Shown in pieces: positions 11,270 to 21,839 of a DNA stretch of 64,000 bases. Within the stretch, counting starts at the first letter, position 1; every line of letters begins with the position of its first letter. The stretch covers positions 299,563 through 363,562 of the forward strand of contig JAHDVF020001337.1 in the NCBI GenBank assembly GCA_022606425.2. Reading direction: 5' to 3'. The notes beneath the pieces are model-generated. The model was not told where the DNA came from, ran no database searches, and saw only the letters and a program-made list of their open reading frames with translations. A program made the translations under genes and the position numbers. This stretch comes from Lepidostoma basale. Its lineage: Eukaryota; Arthropoda; Insecta; Trichoptera; Lepidostomatidae.

Positions 11270-11650
11270 TTTCTACAAACTGAAGGCATAGCGTCTCTTC
11301 CAGCAGTTGTATGTAACGTAATCCTCCCTCGATGAGGTTCTGAAGGCGCGCTTATAGTCTTAAGACTTCCTACACACTTCTGCCAGACGAAGTGCCCGGC
11401 GTTATTCTTGCTTGACGATTATTCCCGAGTGAATATTTTGACACGCAATGCCCCAAATCGCTTAATCTGACTTGATTAAGAAACGTCTATCTGCTTTCTG
11501 ATCTCTGTGCCGCATCTCTGGTGTTCCGTAGATGGCAGGAATCCGATCGCAGGAAAAATCCACAGAAAATATCCCAACAAAAAAATATACAACATTAACA
11601 AGTACACTTCTATATTGGTGCAGCCAGATTTGTATTTCAGAAACTTAAAT
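11270..11650. other. Unique DNA
   Basis: No recognised gene. It is moderately GC-richer at 11280-11420 and carries unremarkable short frames. Confidence 0.3.
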
Positions 11651-11654
11651 AAAG

Positions 11655-12235
11655 ATGTAAAAAACTGAATTATACCATAATTATTGTCTAAATACAGAAC
11701 CATTTTTAAAAAATCGCTCAATCTACTGAGGAAATTAAAAATGAATTAGTTTAATCCAGTAACTATTAAAAAAATATTTATGTTTCGGAGGATATCTTTA
11801 GGTGTAAAAATATAATAATTGTATTTTAAGGATAAATTGTATCTCAATAGAGACGAAGATGTATTTTTTTTGCAAACATAATATGGTAGTGGAGGCGTTT
11901 ACAGGACTTCTTAGTACACCACGTCTGACAAATTTTTGGAACTTGTATATATGCTACTATTTTTTTAATAACTTCACTGTTTGTAGGTCAATCTACACTA
12001 GCGCTATCTATTAAGATAATTTTTGAATGTTGTTAACATAAAATGATCGCTCAACCCAACCAATGACAGGTCATAAGTCCTGTAAACGCCTCGACTGCCA
12101 TATTCTGTTTCTAAAATAATTTACACCTTCGTTTCTATTGAGATACAATTAATCCTTAAAGAAATGATTAACCCGCAATGGGTTAATTTGTCTACAAATA
12201 TTTGTACACATTAAAAAAAAAATTAAATAAAGATT
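11655..12235. repeat. Half Pal-H copy interrupted by a second palindrome
   Basis: 11660-11790 matches 12240-12350 as a direct repeat (ATTATTGTCTAAAT, TTTTTAAAAAATCGCTCAAT), the outer part of Pal-H. After TGTTTCGGAGGATATC and TTTAGGTGTAAAAATAT another inverted repeat begins: 11823-11925 (GGATAAATTGTATCTCAATA, GGAGGCGTTTACAGGACTT) pairs with 12070-12165 (AAGTCCTGTAAACGCCTC, TATTGAGATACAATTAATCC). This reads as one palindromic element inserted in another. Confidence 0.65.
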
Positions 12236-12500
12236 TATAAAACTGTATTATACCACAATAAATTATTGTCTAAATCCAACACCATTTTTAAAAAATCGCT
12301 CAATGTACTAAGGAAATTAATAATAACTTTGTTTAATCTACTAATTATTAAAAAAACATTAAAAAAACACGACATTTTTTGGAAGATACCTCCATCTTCA
12401 GGTGTAAAAATATTATAATTATATTTTTACACCTGAAGATAGAGGTATCCTCCGAAACATGTCGTGTTTTTTAATATTTTTTAAATAATTAGTTGATTTA
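12236..12500. repeat. Pal-H palindromic element
   Basis: Inner arms 12367-12405 and 12429-12467 are complementary (CTTCAGGTGTAAAAAT and ATTTTTACACCTGAAG, then TCCTCCGAAACATGTCGTG). Each arm shows ACAC, CTGAAGA, T, a GAGG/CCTC hairpin, GAAA, ACATGT, C, GTGT: the clearest hammerhead-like fold in this family, with a 4 bp stem I. Confidence 0.8.
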
Positions 12501-12697
12501 ACAGAGCTATTTTTAATTTCCTAAGTATGTTACTATGGAATTCCACAGCGTTCAATAAATCGCTAAATCATTAAAGTTTCCCCCTCGCTTCCATTATATT
12601 CGATCACATCATAACCCAGAACCCATACTTTACCCGTAACTCAAAACCTAGATCACAGAATACAGATTTCAGACATACCAATAATCTAGCAGAGTGA

Positions 12698-12949
12698 CTA
12701 CCTTCATAGCAGAGTGGTAAATGTTACGGCTGCCACTTCGAAGGTCCCGTATTCGATTCCCAGCGATGACCGTGTGATTGATCACCCTGTATTTGGTCTG
12801 GTGTAGAATTCACGTGACAATAAAATGACGAGAGATTAGCTACCTATCCCATATCATGAGAATTAATATAATAGCTATACCTTTTATAATTTTTGGCTTG
12901 CGCTGTAATGGTGTAAAGAGCGATTCGACTAAATAATAATAATAATAAT
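12698..12949 (+). mobile_element. SINE1, full length
   Basis: tRNA-like head with TAGCAGAGTGGTAAATG and GTATTCGATTCCC, body with TGTATTTGGTCTGGTGTAG and GAGAGATTAGCTACC, and a tail GAGCGATTCGACTAAATAAT with (AAT)n. Same tail type as the copies at 4979 and 40228. Confidence 0.9.
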
Positions 12950-13686
12950 CTTCTTGTCATCATACGAACAAGAAATGATCGAAACACTTTTTTCGTGGAA
13001 TTTGGCTTTTTACTATCCTTTAAAGCTTTTCCGTACATGTATGGCTACCCATTATAAGTAAGGCAGAGAGATAAATAAGGAAATCTGTCATTGTTTCTGA
13101 GGTCACCAAACAATTCATATCAGCGACAAGCAGTCACCCGCCCTCACTGTATTGTGGGATATCCCAGAAAAACCTTTTATATTCACTATTAAATTTAGAT
13201 ATTATATATTGTCCATTTCGATCACACTATATACAAAAAAAATCTAAATGTTGCTTAGTAAAAACGTAGTTTTTGAATCAAATTACAATAAGTTTTACTT
13301 TTTAATAATTAATTAAGAATAATAATTTGAATATTTATTATTATATTGCATAAACATTGATGAAGACAAATACTCTTGACATAAGAGAGTATCTAGTAAT
13401 TATAATAATAAACGTGAATGTTTAATGGTTTTACTTTGTTTTTTATTCATATAATCTCTTATACAAATATCAGTTACAAATTTGTTTCGCCTTGCGAGGG
13501 CATTTTCAAACTGAACCTAGTCGCCAAACAATGTGTCCTTATATTGATTTTAGAGAAATTAGGGTGGGGGGAAGAATTTATATAATGCAAATCGAAGGGG
13601 CCATTACACTAAACAATTTGAGGTTTTTCCAGGAACTGATTAGCCATTATTATAATGGAGTTTTACAAAACTAAAACCTCAACAAT
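12950..13686. other. AT-rich DNA
   Basis: No gene or repeat recognised. The plus frame 13492-13674 has no visible motif. Confidence 0.35.
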
Positions 13687-13800
13687 TAATAAGAGTATCT
13701 AGTCTTCCTAATGTCGAGCCATCTCTCATGCGTTCCTGGTGTTATATTACTATAAATTATATTTAACATGTACTTAATAGATGCCTTAAACCTGTATATT
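13687..13800 (+). mobile_element. Lin-J LINE, 3' UTR fragment
   Basis: AGTATCTAGTCTTCCTAATG and TCGAGCCATCTCTCATGCG, GTTCCTGGT and TACTTAATAGATGCCTTAAA match the sequence after the stop codon in the Lin-J insertion at 35154-35601. Coding sequence and the (GATTT)n tail are absent. Confidence 0.75.
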
Positions 13801-13805
13801 ATTCG

Positions 13806-14025
13806 AGAGTGCGAGCATTGATGTAAAGGGTATAGCTCTTATATTTATTCTCATGAGATGTGGATAGGTAGATAATCTATCCGAATTTTATTGTGACGCG
13901 AAATTTACACCAGGACAAAGACAGGGTGAGAATAACCCTATTTTTGTAAGGAATCGATCTCGGGGCCTTTGGCGTGACAGTCACAGATGTTACCAATCAA
14001 CCACGAAGGTCGTGCAATGAGTATG
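13806..14025 (-). mobile_element. SINE1, diverged
   Basis: Minus-strand copy: AGGTAGATAATCTATCC, AATTTACACCAGGACAAAG and the head complement GGAATCGATCTCGGG and CCACGAAGGTCGT. The (AAT)n tail is lost and the body has many substitutions, so it is an old copy. Confidence 0.75.
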
Positions 14026-14454
14026 TAAGATTACTAGTTCATTTTTACCGAATCGTTTCGTTATAATGCTTCGATTGAATAATCACACGATTTCACATAA
14101 AGTAGAGAGCCCCGGAATATTGGATACCTTCTACCGGGACTTTATTTATTTTTTACGTTTCAAAAATGTTTATCTTGGAGATTGCTTCTCAATAAGATGG
14201 ATGGCAGGGCTCTTTGCTTTCATTTCATTTTCTTCTATTTAATCGACTTAAGAACAACCTTGTTAATGGTACCCAATCATTGTTGTATCAAACGACCTTT
14301 CACGTGTGTGTCGTCACATTTCTTATTGGATCTAGTGATTGATTGCTGTACTCAACTTAACAAGAATTCAGTTCATAATGTGTTTCTTTTAATTTACTTT
14401 TTAGAAACATTTATTAACAGGAGTCCAAATGTAATTTGGGAAAATGTAAGGAAA
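14026..14454. other. Unique DNA
   Basis: An open plus frame runs 14182-14493 (103 codons), but it has no recognisable domain and no supporting splice or start context. It reads into a Pal-C end at its 3' side. Confidence 0.3.
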
Positions 14455-14738
14455 AATAAATTTCTTCTATATTCGCCATACTTTGTGTTGTAGATGCTTT
14501 ATTGCTTTTTTTCTTTTTCATACTTTATTTAAACAATACTAACATTAAAACAAATTTAATTACATAGACATGTTTCGGACAACCAGTCCTTTTTCAGTGA
14601 TACATATTATACATATAATTTATAATAAGTATCACTGAAGAAAGACTGGTTGTCCGAAACATGTCTATGCAATTAAAATTTTTTTAATGTTAGTGTTGTA
14701 TAAACAAGCTATAATATAAAAAAAATACGCCGACATTG
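14455..14738. repeat. Pal-C palindromic element
   Basis: The outer end TTCTTCTATATTCGCCATAC and TTTGTGTTGT recurs at 20905 and 21230. Inner arms at 14567-14605 (GACATGTTTCGGACAACCAG) and 14634-14665 (CTGGTTGTCCGAAACATGTC) form a hairpin with hammerhead-like boxes. The right outer end is cut by Lin-E sequence and a G run at about 14747-14758. Confidence 0.8.
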
Positions 14739-14739
14739 C

Positions 14740-14865
14740 TGTCGTGGGGGGGGGGGGGGATGTGGCTGCAGCTGGCAGAAAATAGAGACGAGTGGAAAGG
14801 AAGGGAAGAGGCCTATGTCCAGCAGTGGACCGATGAAGGCTGACGAAGAAGAAGAAGAAGATATA
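14740..14865 (+). mobile_element. Lin-E LINE, 3' tip
   Basis: Reads GREEAYVQQWTDEG and stop, then (GAA)n, preceded by a run of 12 Gs. The EAYVQQWT ending identifies Lin-E. Confidence 0.75.
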
Positions 14866-14869
14866 AAAA

Positions 14870-15210
14870 AATAAATGTTTATTTAAAAATAATATTTGTG
14901 TAAAAAAATGCTTGTGAATTTCGGTGTTTGCAAGAGAATAAAAGTCATAGTAAATTAATTTTCCTAACCGTGGTCATGATTTGCAATGAGGTATGATAGA
15001 ACAAATTGATGGTACAAATGCCAGAAATCAAATCCATGGAAAGTTAAACCTAAAGAAACCTTCAAGGCAGAAAATCTTTTTTGGAAAAATCGATATACTC
15101 GTAATAATCTAAATTAAGAATTCTAACGGGACACATAAAAACAAACCCCGAAATAATAAACTCGACGATTAATAAAGCTATACTTCAGTGTAGAATTCTA
15201 AAATATTTAT
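14870..15210. other. AT-rich DNA
   Basis: Nothing recognised. Confidence 0.35.
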
Positions 15211-15214
15211 TTTT

Positions 15215-15655
15215 CTTCAGTCTGTTGTGACCGTCCACTCATGGACGTAGGCCTTCTCTCGTATTTTCTACGCCCTTCTATCCTGAGCCATCCGCATCCG
15301 GGTACTTTACACACTTTTACAGATATCGTCGCTATGGGCAACGCAACAGCCATCTTCAAGTTTGTCGTCCTCGGGCATCAGCACAGCAATCACCTTGGTC
15401 ACTTTTCATCTGGGTCACGAGCAACGTGTCCCGCCCAACGCCACTTAATAGTTGCGGCCAACTTGATGACGTCGGAAACCTTCGTCCTGGCTCGTATGTC
15501 CCCATTTCTGACTCTTTCCCGCAATCTGGTACCAGCATGGCTCTCTTCATTGCTCTCTGTGTGACTCTCACCTTGTTGGTATTTTTCGTGGCAATGTAAC
15601 TGTCTCAATACCATAAGTGAATACTGGGAGAACACTGGCGTTGAATACTCTCCCT
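15215..15655 (-). mobile_element. Lin-E LINE, C-terminal fragment
   Basis: Minus frames show RAMKRAMLVPDCGKESEMG, ARTKVSDVIKLAATIKW and RWAGHVARDPDEK, the RT-distal conserved block (K.RWAGHV.R) of RTE-like LINEs. At least one frameshift separates the two overlapping frames (15356-15571 and 15399-15635). The 3' tip on the plus strand starts CTGTTGTGACCGTCCACTC. Confidence 0.85.
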
Positions 15656-15659
15656 TTTA

Positions 15660-16110
15660 GGTTTATGATCTCTCTTTGATCTTTTTTGTTACTTAAAAAA
15701 TAACCGAAGTGCAAATACTCTAAAATATTTCTACCAATAATTCATTCCAGCTCCAATTTTCTAATTAACCTTTATTCGCACTATTGTGAATGATTCATGG
15801 TTATTTCCCAAGTTTGAACTGCGAGGGGAAACTTTCGTTAAATTTTATTTATAACCCCTCCTCGCACTTGGGGAACACGAGCGTTCTTTCCGCAACGAAA
15901 ATAAACGCTCCACCGCAAACCAGAAAATGTTCTAGTATGCAGAGTTATGCCACTCCCGCAAGTTTACAAGACCCGAAGTTTAATCTCGTAACGTTTAATA
16001 TTTTGTTGAGCACGCCGAATAAACGCGCCCAGTTCGATTTCCACAAAGTTATTTTAGGTTACTTATTTACCTGATTTGATGTGGCTATTAACTCTTAGGT
16101 TAGCGATAGA
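15660..16110. other. Unique DNA
   Basis: No repeat recognised. 15790-16074 is open on the plus strand for 94 codons without a known motif, and parts are GC-richer than background. Confidence 0.3.
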
Positions 16111-16122
16111 CGAATTTCATTT

Positions 16123-16675
16123 TCATCATCATCATCATCAGCCGTCTGTCATCCACTGCTGAATGTAGGCCTCTCCCGAAGCCCGCCACCGCTCCCATCC
16201 ATCCATGTCCAGAAATACTCTTCAGATCGTCGGTCCAGCGGGCAGGGGGACGTCTAACTCTACGGAATCCTGTACGCGGTCTCCACTCCAGAGCCCGTCT
16301 TCCCCATCGGCTGTCGGTTCTCCGACAGATATGGCCAGCCCACCGCTTCTTCAGCCCGCCTATCCGTAGAGCCACCTCAGTCACCTTGGTTTGTTGTCGA
16401 ATAAATTCGTTTCTAAATCTATCCCTCAAGGGGCTCCAAGCATGGCTATTTCCATGGCGCGCTGGGCAACCTTGAATCTGTAGACTAGACCTTTTGTCAA
16501 TGTCCACGTCTCGGCTCCGTACGTCATGACTGGCAAAATGCATTGATTGAAGACTTTAGTCTTGAGGCACTATGGTATTTTGGAAGTGAGAACATGACGT
16601 AAATTCCCAAAGGCCGCCCAACCCAACTGAATTCTTCGGTTGGCTTCTTTCTCGAAATCGTTTCGTCCTAATTGT
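16123..16675 (-). mobile_element. Lin-D LINE, C-terminal fragment with possible TSD
   Basis: The minus frame 16100-16543 reads SPLRDRFRNEFIRQQTKVTE, KKRWAGHICRRTDSRWG, LEWRPRTGFRRVRRPPARW and TDDLKSI. ATTTCATTT occurs at 16114-16122 and again at 16676-16684, a likely 9 bp target-site duplication. The plus-strand (CAT)n next to it is the 3' microsatellite tail. The sister copy is at 51128-51706. Confidence 0.85.
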
Positions 16676-16854
16676 ATTTCATTTAGTCTTAGAGAAAACA
16701 AAAAGGAAATAAAAAGTGAGTTTCACCTTACTATATTTCAATCTTAGGGATTGTTTTGCAGTAAAGTCAAATATCTTTGTTGGTTATTAGGATGCCACAT
16801 GCGCTATTAATGTATTAGTTTCTCGTTGCTATCCGCATATTTGAATATAAAGGG

Positions 16855-17055
16855 TTATTCGAATCCAATGACGGTATTCAATATTTTCAGTATTTATTTT
16901 CATGACATGTGATAGGTAGCTAGTATATCGCTAAATTGTCACGTGAATTCTACCAGACTAAAGACAGCGTGATTTTTTTCCGTCATTTCCGGGAAACGAA
17001 CCCGAGACCTTCGGTCACAGTCTTAGCAGTTGCCGTCTGTCACAAAAACCACCAA
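16855..17055 (-). mobile_element. SINE1, diverged
   Basis: Minus copy with ATGACATGTGATAGGTAGC, GTGAATTCTACCAGAC and the head complement GAAACGAACCCGAGACC. The head is damaged beyond box A. Confidence 0.75.
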
Positions 17056-18289
17056 TTTCATAATGTCCTAGCAGGGCAAAAACCTGTGATTTTATGAAAT
17101 ATATTATTATATTAATATTTCTATAAAATGGGTCATTGCAGCGATGTAATTGCTAGAATATTTTAATTTTTATGTTAGAATGATTCTCTTATAAAATATA
17201 CTTAAATCTTTAAATCTGATATCATATATGGAACCTCTTAAAAGATGGAAGGATACCTAGGAGTTTACCTCACATAAGGTGTGACACTCTGGAGAACAGA
17301 TCACATAGGTCTACAATATAAGAAGAGGATATTTGGAATGATTTTTACCTACTTTACACTAAATGTTTCAATGAAAATAAAAGCCCGAAGCAATGTGTAG
17401 TTAGATTGAGTGACGCCATTTTATGAGTCTTATATTTATCGGATTCCTGGTTGGACCTTTACGGCCACTGTTTACCGTCTGTTTAGCAGCAGTGTATGGA
17501 ACAGTATGAGCCAAAAGGTCTGTTAGTTAATAGTTGTTATACCAACTCTCGTTCGGAATGAAAGGTTTTACAAAAGGAGACTCTACGCCTTCTATTGTTG
17601 AAGTACATCATTATTGATGATATTTGGAGCTCGCTTGACGTTATAATGAGGTAAAAATGATAATGTTAATGGAATTTCTTAGAATTATGGAATTACTTGT
17701 CAGAAGGTTCGAAGTTTTTGTTGTGACGGCTCGGTGATTGAAGTTATGTTGTTCTTTAGAGGCGAGAAATCACTTTGTTATAAAATGATCAATTATTTGC
17801 GATTGAATTCATTGTGCTTTATGGTCTTTGTACTAGCTAACTGTTTTCAGTTAGTTTTAAAACCGGTTAGCAAATTTCTATTGAATAAGCAAACAAAATT
17901 CTTTATTAATTAAAATGGTATCAATCAGTTTTAAAAGCAACATAATTTTTTTAATATTAGAAAACATATTAGAATTTTTTTATCTGAAAATATTTTTTTT
18001 TAAAATATAATAAAGTCACCTTCTCAAATCTTAATGAAATTTGTGTGAAATAAAAATACGTAAAAGGCTGAAAAAAAAGCTTCATCGACGCCAGTTTGTA
18101 CTGCTGTTTCATTGTGGATAAACCAAGGATCAAGTTATTTCATTTAAGGCTAAAACCCTTCAAAACAAATTGTGTAGTCAAAATTACGGTTTTATTTGAT
18201 TATCTTGATAATATTTATTTCACTTGGTTGTCCTTAATCAAATCCGGTAACTGTTGATCACTTGCGTTACCATACATTTAAATATTGAT
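17056..18289. other. AT-rich unique DNA
   Basis: No gene or clear repeat. A short block AAACCTGTGATTTTATGAAA at 17080-17100 resembles one at about 3343-3370. Otherwise intron-like. Confidence 0.4.
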
Positions 18290-18520
18290 ATATTTAATTT
18301 ATCACTTAATTAAACACTTTTTGTACTTGGTATACAACCACTTTTGTGAGGTGAGGGCCTACCGGTTTCGCTCTATGCGAGCTTCCTCAGGACTTTACAC
18401 ATACAGTATGTGTAAAACACCGAGGAAGCTCGCATAGAGCGAAACCGGTAGGCCCTCATTCTCACAAATAAAGTGGTTGTATACCAAGTACAAAAAGTGT
18501 TTAATTAAGTGATAAATATG
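18290..18520. repeat. Pal-F, long near-perfect palindrome
   Basis: Arms of roughly 105 bases: 18297-18402 and 18410-18516, with TTAATTAAACACTTTTTGTA and its complement at the outer ends and CCTACCGGTTTCGCTC and its complement inside. The spacer is under 15 bases. High arm identity suggests a recent or gene-converted element. Each arm holds the CTGAGGA, A, GCTC/GAGC, GAAA, ACCGGT, A layout. Related in its inner part to Pal-E. Confidence 0.9.
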
Positions 18521-18584
18521 TCCAACCACCAAGTAATGGCTTCTTATCAAAGTTGATTTAATTTATATTTGCTTTTCTTCTCGT

Positions 18585-18695
18585 TCTTCTTCTCCTTTCA
18601 GACCTTTGGTTTGTTCCAGTAGACAGGCTGGCCTCTCTTGAGAAGTTCTCTTTAGTGGTGTTTTTACTGGGGACAGTAGCCAATAAGAATCTGAT
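18585..18695 (-). mobile_element. Lin-H LINE, 3' end
   Basis: The complement reads AGAGGCCAGCCTGTCTAC, then CCAAAGGTCTGAAAGGAGAA, with a GAAGAAG tail, matching the 3' end of the Lin-H copy at 43037-43376. Confidence 0.65.
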
Positions 18696-18699
18696 GCAT

Positions 18700-20510
18700 C
18701 GCAACTTGTAGGATACTAGCGGGATTCATCCTCTGCACGTGCGCATTAAATAAACTGTGAATACGTTATCTCTTCTGGTAATCTTACACGTTTATACTTC
18801 ACCTCGCAAAACGTTTGTTATCGTGACCTCCATTATATGTCGTGTATCCTACTTTCGTCTTTATTTAACTTTCTCCCACCCCATCTCTAAGCTGCCGTAC
18901 GTGTATAAGTAATATCCAGAAAATTAATATCTCCATTCTTGCACTGATTCCGAAATTCCTGCACAAGAAATAGTTATCCGATGTGGTCCCGGGCTCCAAG
19001 ACTGTAACACAATTATAGTGCTCCCTCCCTCGCACGACCCCTCCCTTCGCTCGAGCCTCCGCCAGGGGTCGCAAACTTGTATAATGAGTTCTGCACCGAG
19101 CGCGGTATTAACATATCCCAGAAAGAAATGGTGTAACTTGATTCTGGATCGCCGTGAAGTTGTATCGATTTTGGGGAATTGCCTTTTGCCCCCAGGACGA
19201 AGTTTGTAATGGAATAAGAAGTAATTTAAGTTATTGAATTTTTGCGAATATTATATTGATAAGAACAAATTTGAACTGGAGAAAGCCGCATGAATTATTC
19301 AAACCTCACTTTTCATTCAATTCGGTAACCAAATCCCTCAATCTTATATCGTTTGATATTCTTTCAAGTTGAGAAATTGTATTTTAAATTTTATCTAGTG
19401 CATCTTTTTTAAGGATTCTTTTATGCCTTTGAATAGAGATTCAAATCTCGCACGAAGAAGTTTTCTTGTTATTTCATGTATCCGCTTTACTCTGTCCCGG
19501 CCTTAGTACTTCCACCTCAGGTGAATCAAAAGATGCCATCTCTGAGCTAGGGGGTTATTTATTTTTTGATCGCCATTTTCTTTTTCTAGGGCTGGCTCTT
19601 AGTAATATGTCTTTAGATGCCTCCACAGGTATTTGCGGCGTCTATTTGTGGCATTATTGTCTGCGGGGTGCTTACGTCTCGTTACAAAACCGGCAGCTAT
19701 CTATTTCGTTCAGAAAATACAAACCTCAGCTTTCATTGTTTGCTCCAGGAAACAAATACCAAGAGTATTTTTCCTCTTATAAGCATTTATGATATTTTTA
19801 CCTACAAATGATATTTTTTCCAACAGGGCTAAAAAAGGGCCCCCCGAAAAGCTATAAAAATGTATTAATTTCTCACCATTTTATATGTATATAATTGTAT
19901 CATTAAAAAGAAAGTTTTTGTGGTATTTTTCAAATAATATTTACCGAGTAGAAAATTTGATTTTTCTCTCTTAAAATCTATTGATTTACATGTTTCTTAC
20001 GTTATTGTATTCGTAAATTTTGTACAAATACGAAAATACATATTTTTATTATATTTATACTTACTTAGAGCTTCGAATCTTTATTATCTTGGCTTATTGA
20101 AGATAGTCGTGTATTTGAATATCATAATTTTTTTTGTTTGTCTTTTCTGGACCGTATTTCATTAAATTAGTTGTTGATTGTATGGTATGAAGAAGTTATT
20201 CGCATGAGACACTGCCTCTCGCCACAGTTTCTCTGTAATTATATTTCTCTGAGCACCTTGTTAGTGTGAGCGAACAGCGTGGCTGCTGTGTTTCTCTGAA
20301 CCGTGATTAAATTAATAATGTGGCTAGAGTTTTTGGTTTCCCTTCCGCCGCGTGGTGCCGGGACTCCAGGGGCGATGGAATACCCTTGTAATTGTATATT
20401 TCGCGTTATTCTGCATATTCTTAAGAGATAGATTATAAAACTGGGCTACCAAGATACCAACATCGTAAGATATCACTCCAAACAATAAATATACATAATA
20501 AGATTTTTTT
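18700..20510. other. Unique DNA, candidate membrane-segment frame inside
   Basis: No transposable element recognised in about 1.8 kb, unusual here. 19000-19080 and 19600-19700 are GC-richer. The plus frame 19617-19811 reads QVFAASICGIIVCGVLTSRY then KTGSYLFRSE, a hydrophobic stretch followed by a basic segment with a GSY motif, reminiscent of the juxtamembrane region of neurexin or syndecan-like proteins. A CCACAG precedes GTATTTGC at 19626-19627, but its pyrimidine tract is weak. Confidence 0.3.
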
Positions 20511-20514
20511 ATAC

Positions 20515-20740
20515 ACAGGCCGTTTGAACCCAATTCCTGTAGAAATTTTTATTAGATATTATATTGATTCTTATGACACGTGATAAGTAGCTAATCTATC
20601 GCCATTTTTATTGTCAAGTGAATTCTACACCAGACCAAAGACAGTGGGACAATCATACTGCCCTCGCCGGGAATCGGACCCGGGAGCTCCGGCGTGGCAG
20701 TTATAGTTCTTACGGAAGAACATGAAAGTCGTCAACGTAG
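20515..20740 (-). mobile_element. SINE1, second tail type
   Basis: Minus copy. The tail here is ACAGGCCGTTTGAACCCAAT (plus strand), not the (ATT)n tail. Body GATAAGTAGCTAATCTATCG, AATTCTACACCAGACCAAAG, and the head complement CCGGGAATCGGACCCGGGAG and GAAAGTCGTC. Confidence 0.85.
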
Positions 20741-20754
20741 ACATGATAATTTAA

Positions 20755-20900
20755 AAAAAACTTTTTTAAATAGCTACTTCCACAGTTTGTATTTGTTCGA
20801 GAGCGACCGGTTTTGCCAGGCTAGTTGGCATTGACAAACTGTAATGCCAGCAAGCTGACAAAACCGGTCTCTGTCTAAAAATAATAAAAAGGTCGAAGTA
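20755..20900. repeat. Short palindromic element
   Basis: GAGAGCGACCGGTTTTGCC at 20800-20818 faces GACAAAACCGGTCTCTGTC at 20857-20875, with complementary outer arms (AGCTACTTCCA and TCGAAGTA). Built like the Pal families, with ACCGGT in the same place. Confidence 0.6.
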
Positions 20901-20904
20901 TAAT

Positions 20905-21125
20905 AAAGTTTCTTCTATATACGCCATACTTTGTGTTGTTATGATGGTTTATTTCTATTTTCACTTTGTATATACAACAATTATATGACAAAAATTAAAT
21001 TAAATTGACATGTTTCGGACAAACAGTCCTTCTTCAGTAAAGATGCATTTTTCAGATTAAAGATACTGAAAAGGACTGTTTGTCCGAAACATGTCTATAA
21101 AATTTTATTTTTTTAATATAAGGGT
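20905..21125. repeat. Pal-C palindromic element
   Basis: Outer end TTCTTCTATATACGCCATAC, inner arms 21007-21039 and 21066-21095 (CGGACAAACAGTCC and GGACTGTTTGTCC). The minus-sense arm has CTGAAGA, A, GGAC/GTCC, GAAA, ACATGT, C. Immediately followed by a partial Pal-C copy. Confidence 0.85.
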
Positions 21126-21229
21126 TTTACGAGTAATTTAATTTAATTATTCATTAAAATGAATTTCCATCAAGAGCTTTCAGTAAAATCATTAAATATA
21201 TATGCAACTTGAATATAAAATAATCATTT

Positions 21230-21360
21230 CTTCTATATTCGCTATCACTTTGTGTTGTGGTTCACATTTGAATTATTTTTTGAAACATTAAATTTTCGCA
21301 ACACTTTTTTGCATTTTTCACAAACATGTTTCGGGCCGCAGTCACCCTTCTTGGTTGTAG
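21230..21360. repeat. Pal-C half element
   Basis: TTCTTCTATATTCGCTATCA and CTTTGTGTTGT, then CACAAACATGTTTCGGGCC. Only one arm is present and Lin-A sequence follows. Confidence 0.7.
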
Positions 21361-21410
21361 AAATTTAACCTACACTCTTTAAAATCGCAAGACTTTGATA
21401 AATAAGAATA

Positions 21411-21832
21411 AAAAAATATGAGTTCACTAAGAAGAATGTGCGGGAAAACGTTATATGATAGAATACCGAACGATGAAATAAGAATGAAATGTAAGGCAGA
21501 TGACTGCATCATGGATAAAATTAAAAAAGGATCCCGGAGATGGTTTGGACATATGGAACAAATGGATGAGACAAGAATGGTTAAAAAGTTGTACACAAGC
21601 AGCGTGAGTGGAAAAAGAAGCCGAGGACGACCGAGGAAAACATGGCATGACCAAATTAATAAATTACTAAAAGGCGGTCACATTCGAAGTCGGAAAAATC
21701 GACGTGCGTGCATGGTACGATGTATGAATGTAGAGGAAGCTCGAGAGGTATGCCCGGACAGAGCTTTGTGGCGATCCATCCTCTCTGCCTACCCCTCTGG
21801 AGAAATGGCGTGATGGTTAGTTAATTAGTAAA
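21411..21832 (+). mobile_element. Lin-A2 LINE, C-terminal fragment with open frame
   Basis: The frame 21418-21813 (131 codons, uninterrupted) reads SLRRMCGKTLYDRIPNDEI, RRWFGHMEQMDETRMVKKLY, GRPRKTWHDQINKLL, SRKNRRACMVRCMNVEEARE and SILSAYPSGEMA, stop. A GTTAGTTAATTAGT tail follows. This is the RT-distal C-terminal region only. It differs from Lin-A proper at many residues, so it is a sister subfamily (other copies at 31845 and 61495). Confidence 0.9.
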
Positions 21833-21839
21833 AAATAAA

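Noticed and set aside
14747..14758. G12 run as a G-quadruplex element
   Set aside because: A single homopolymer next to a LINE tip; more likely an insertion or assembly junction feature than a regulatory structure.
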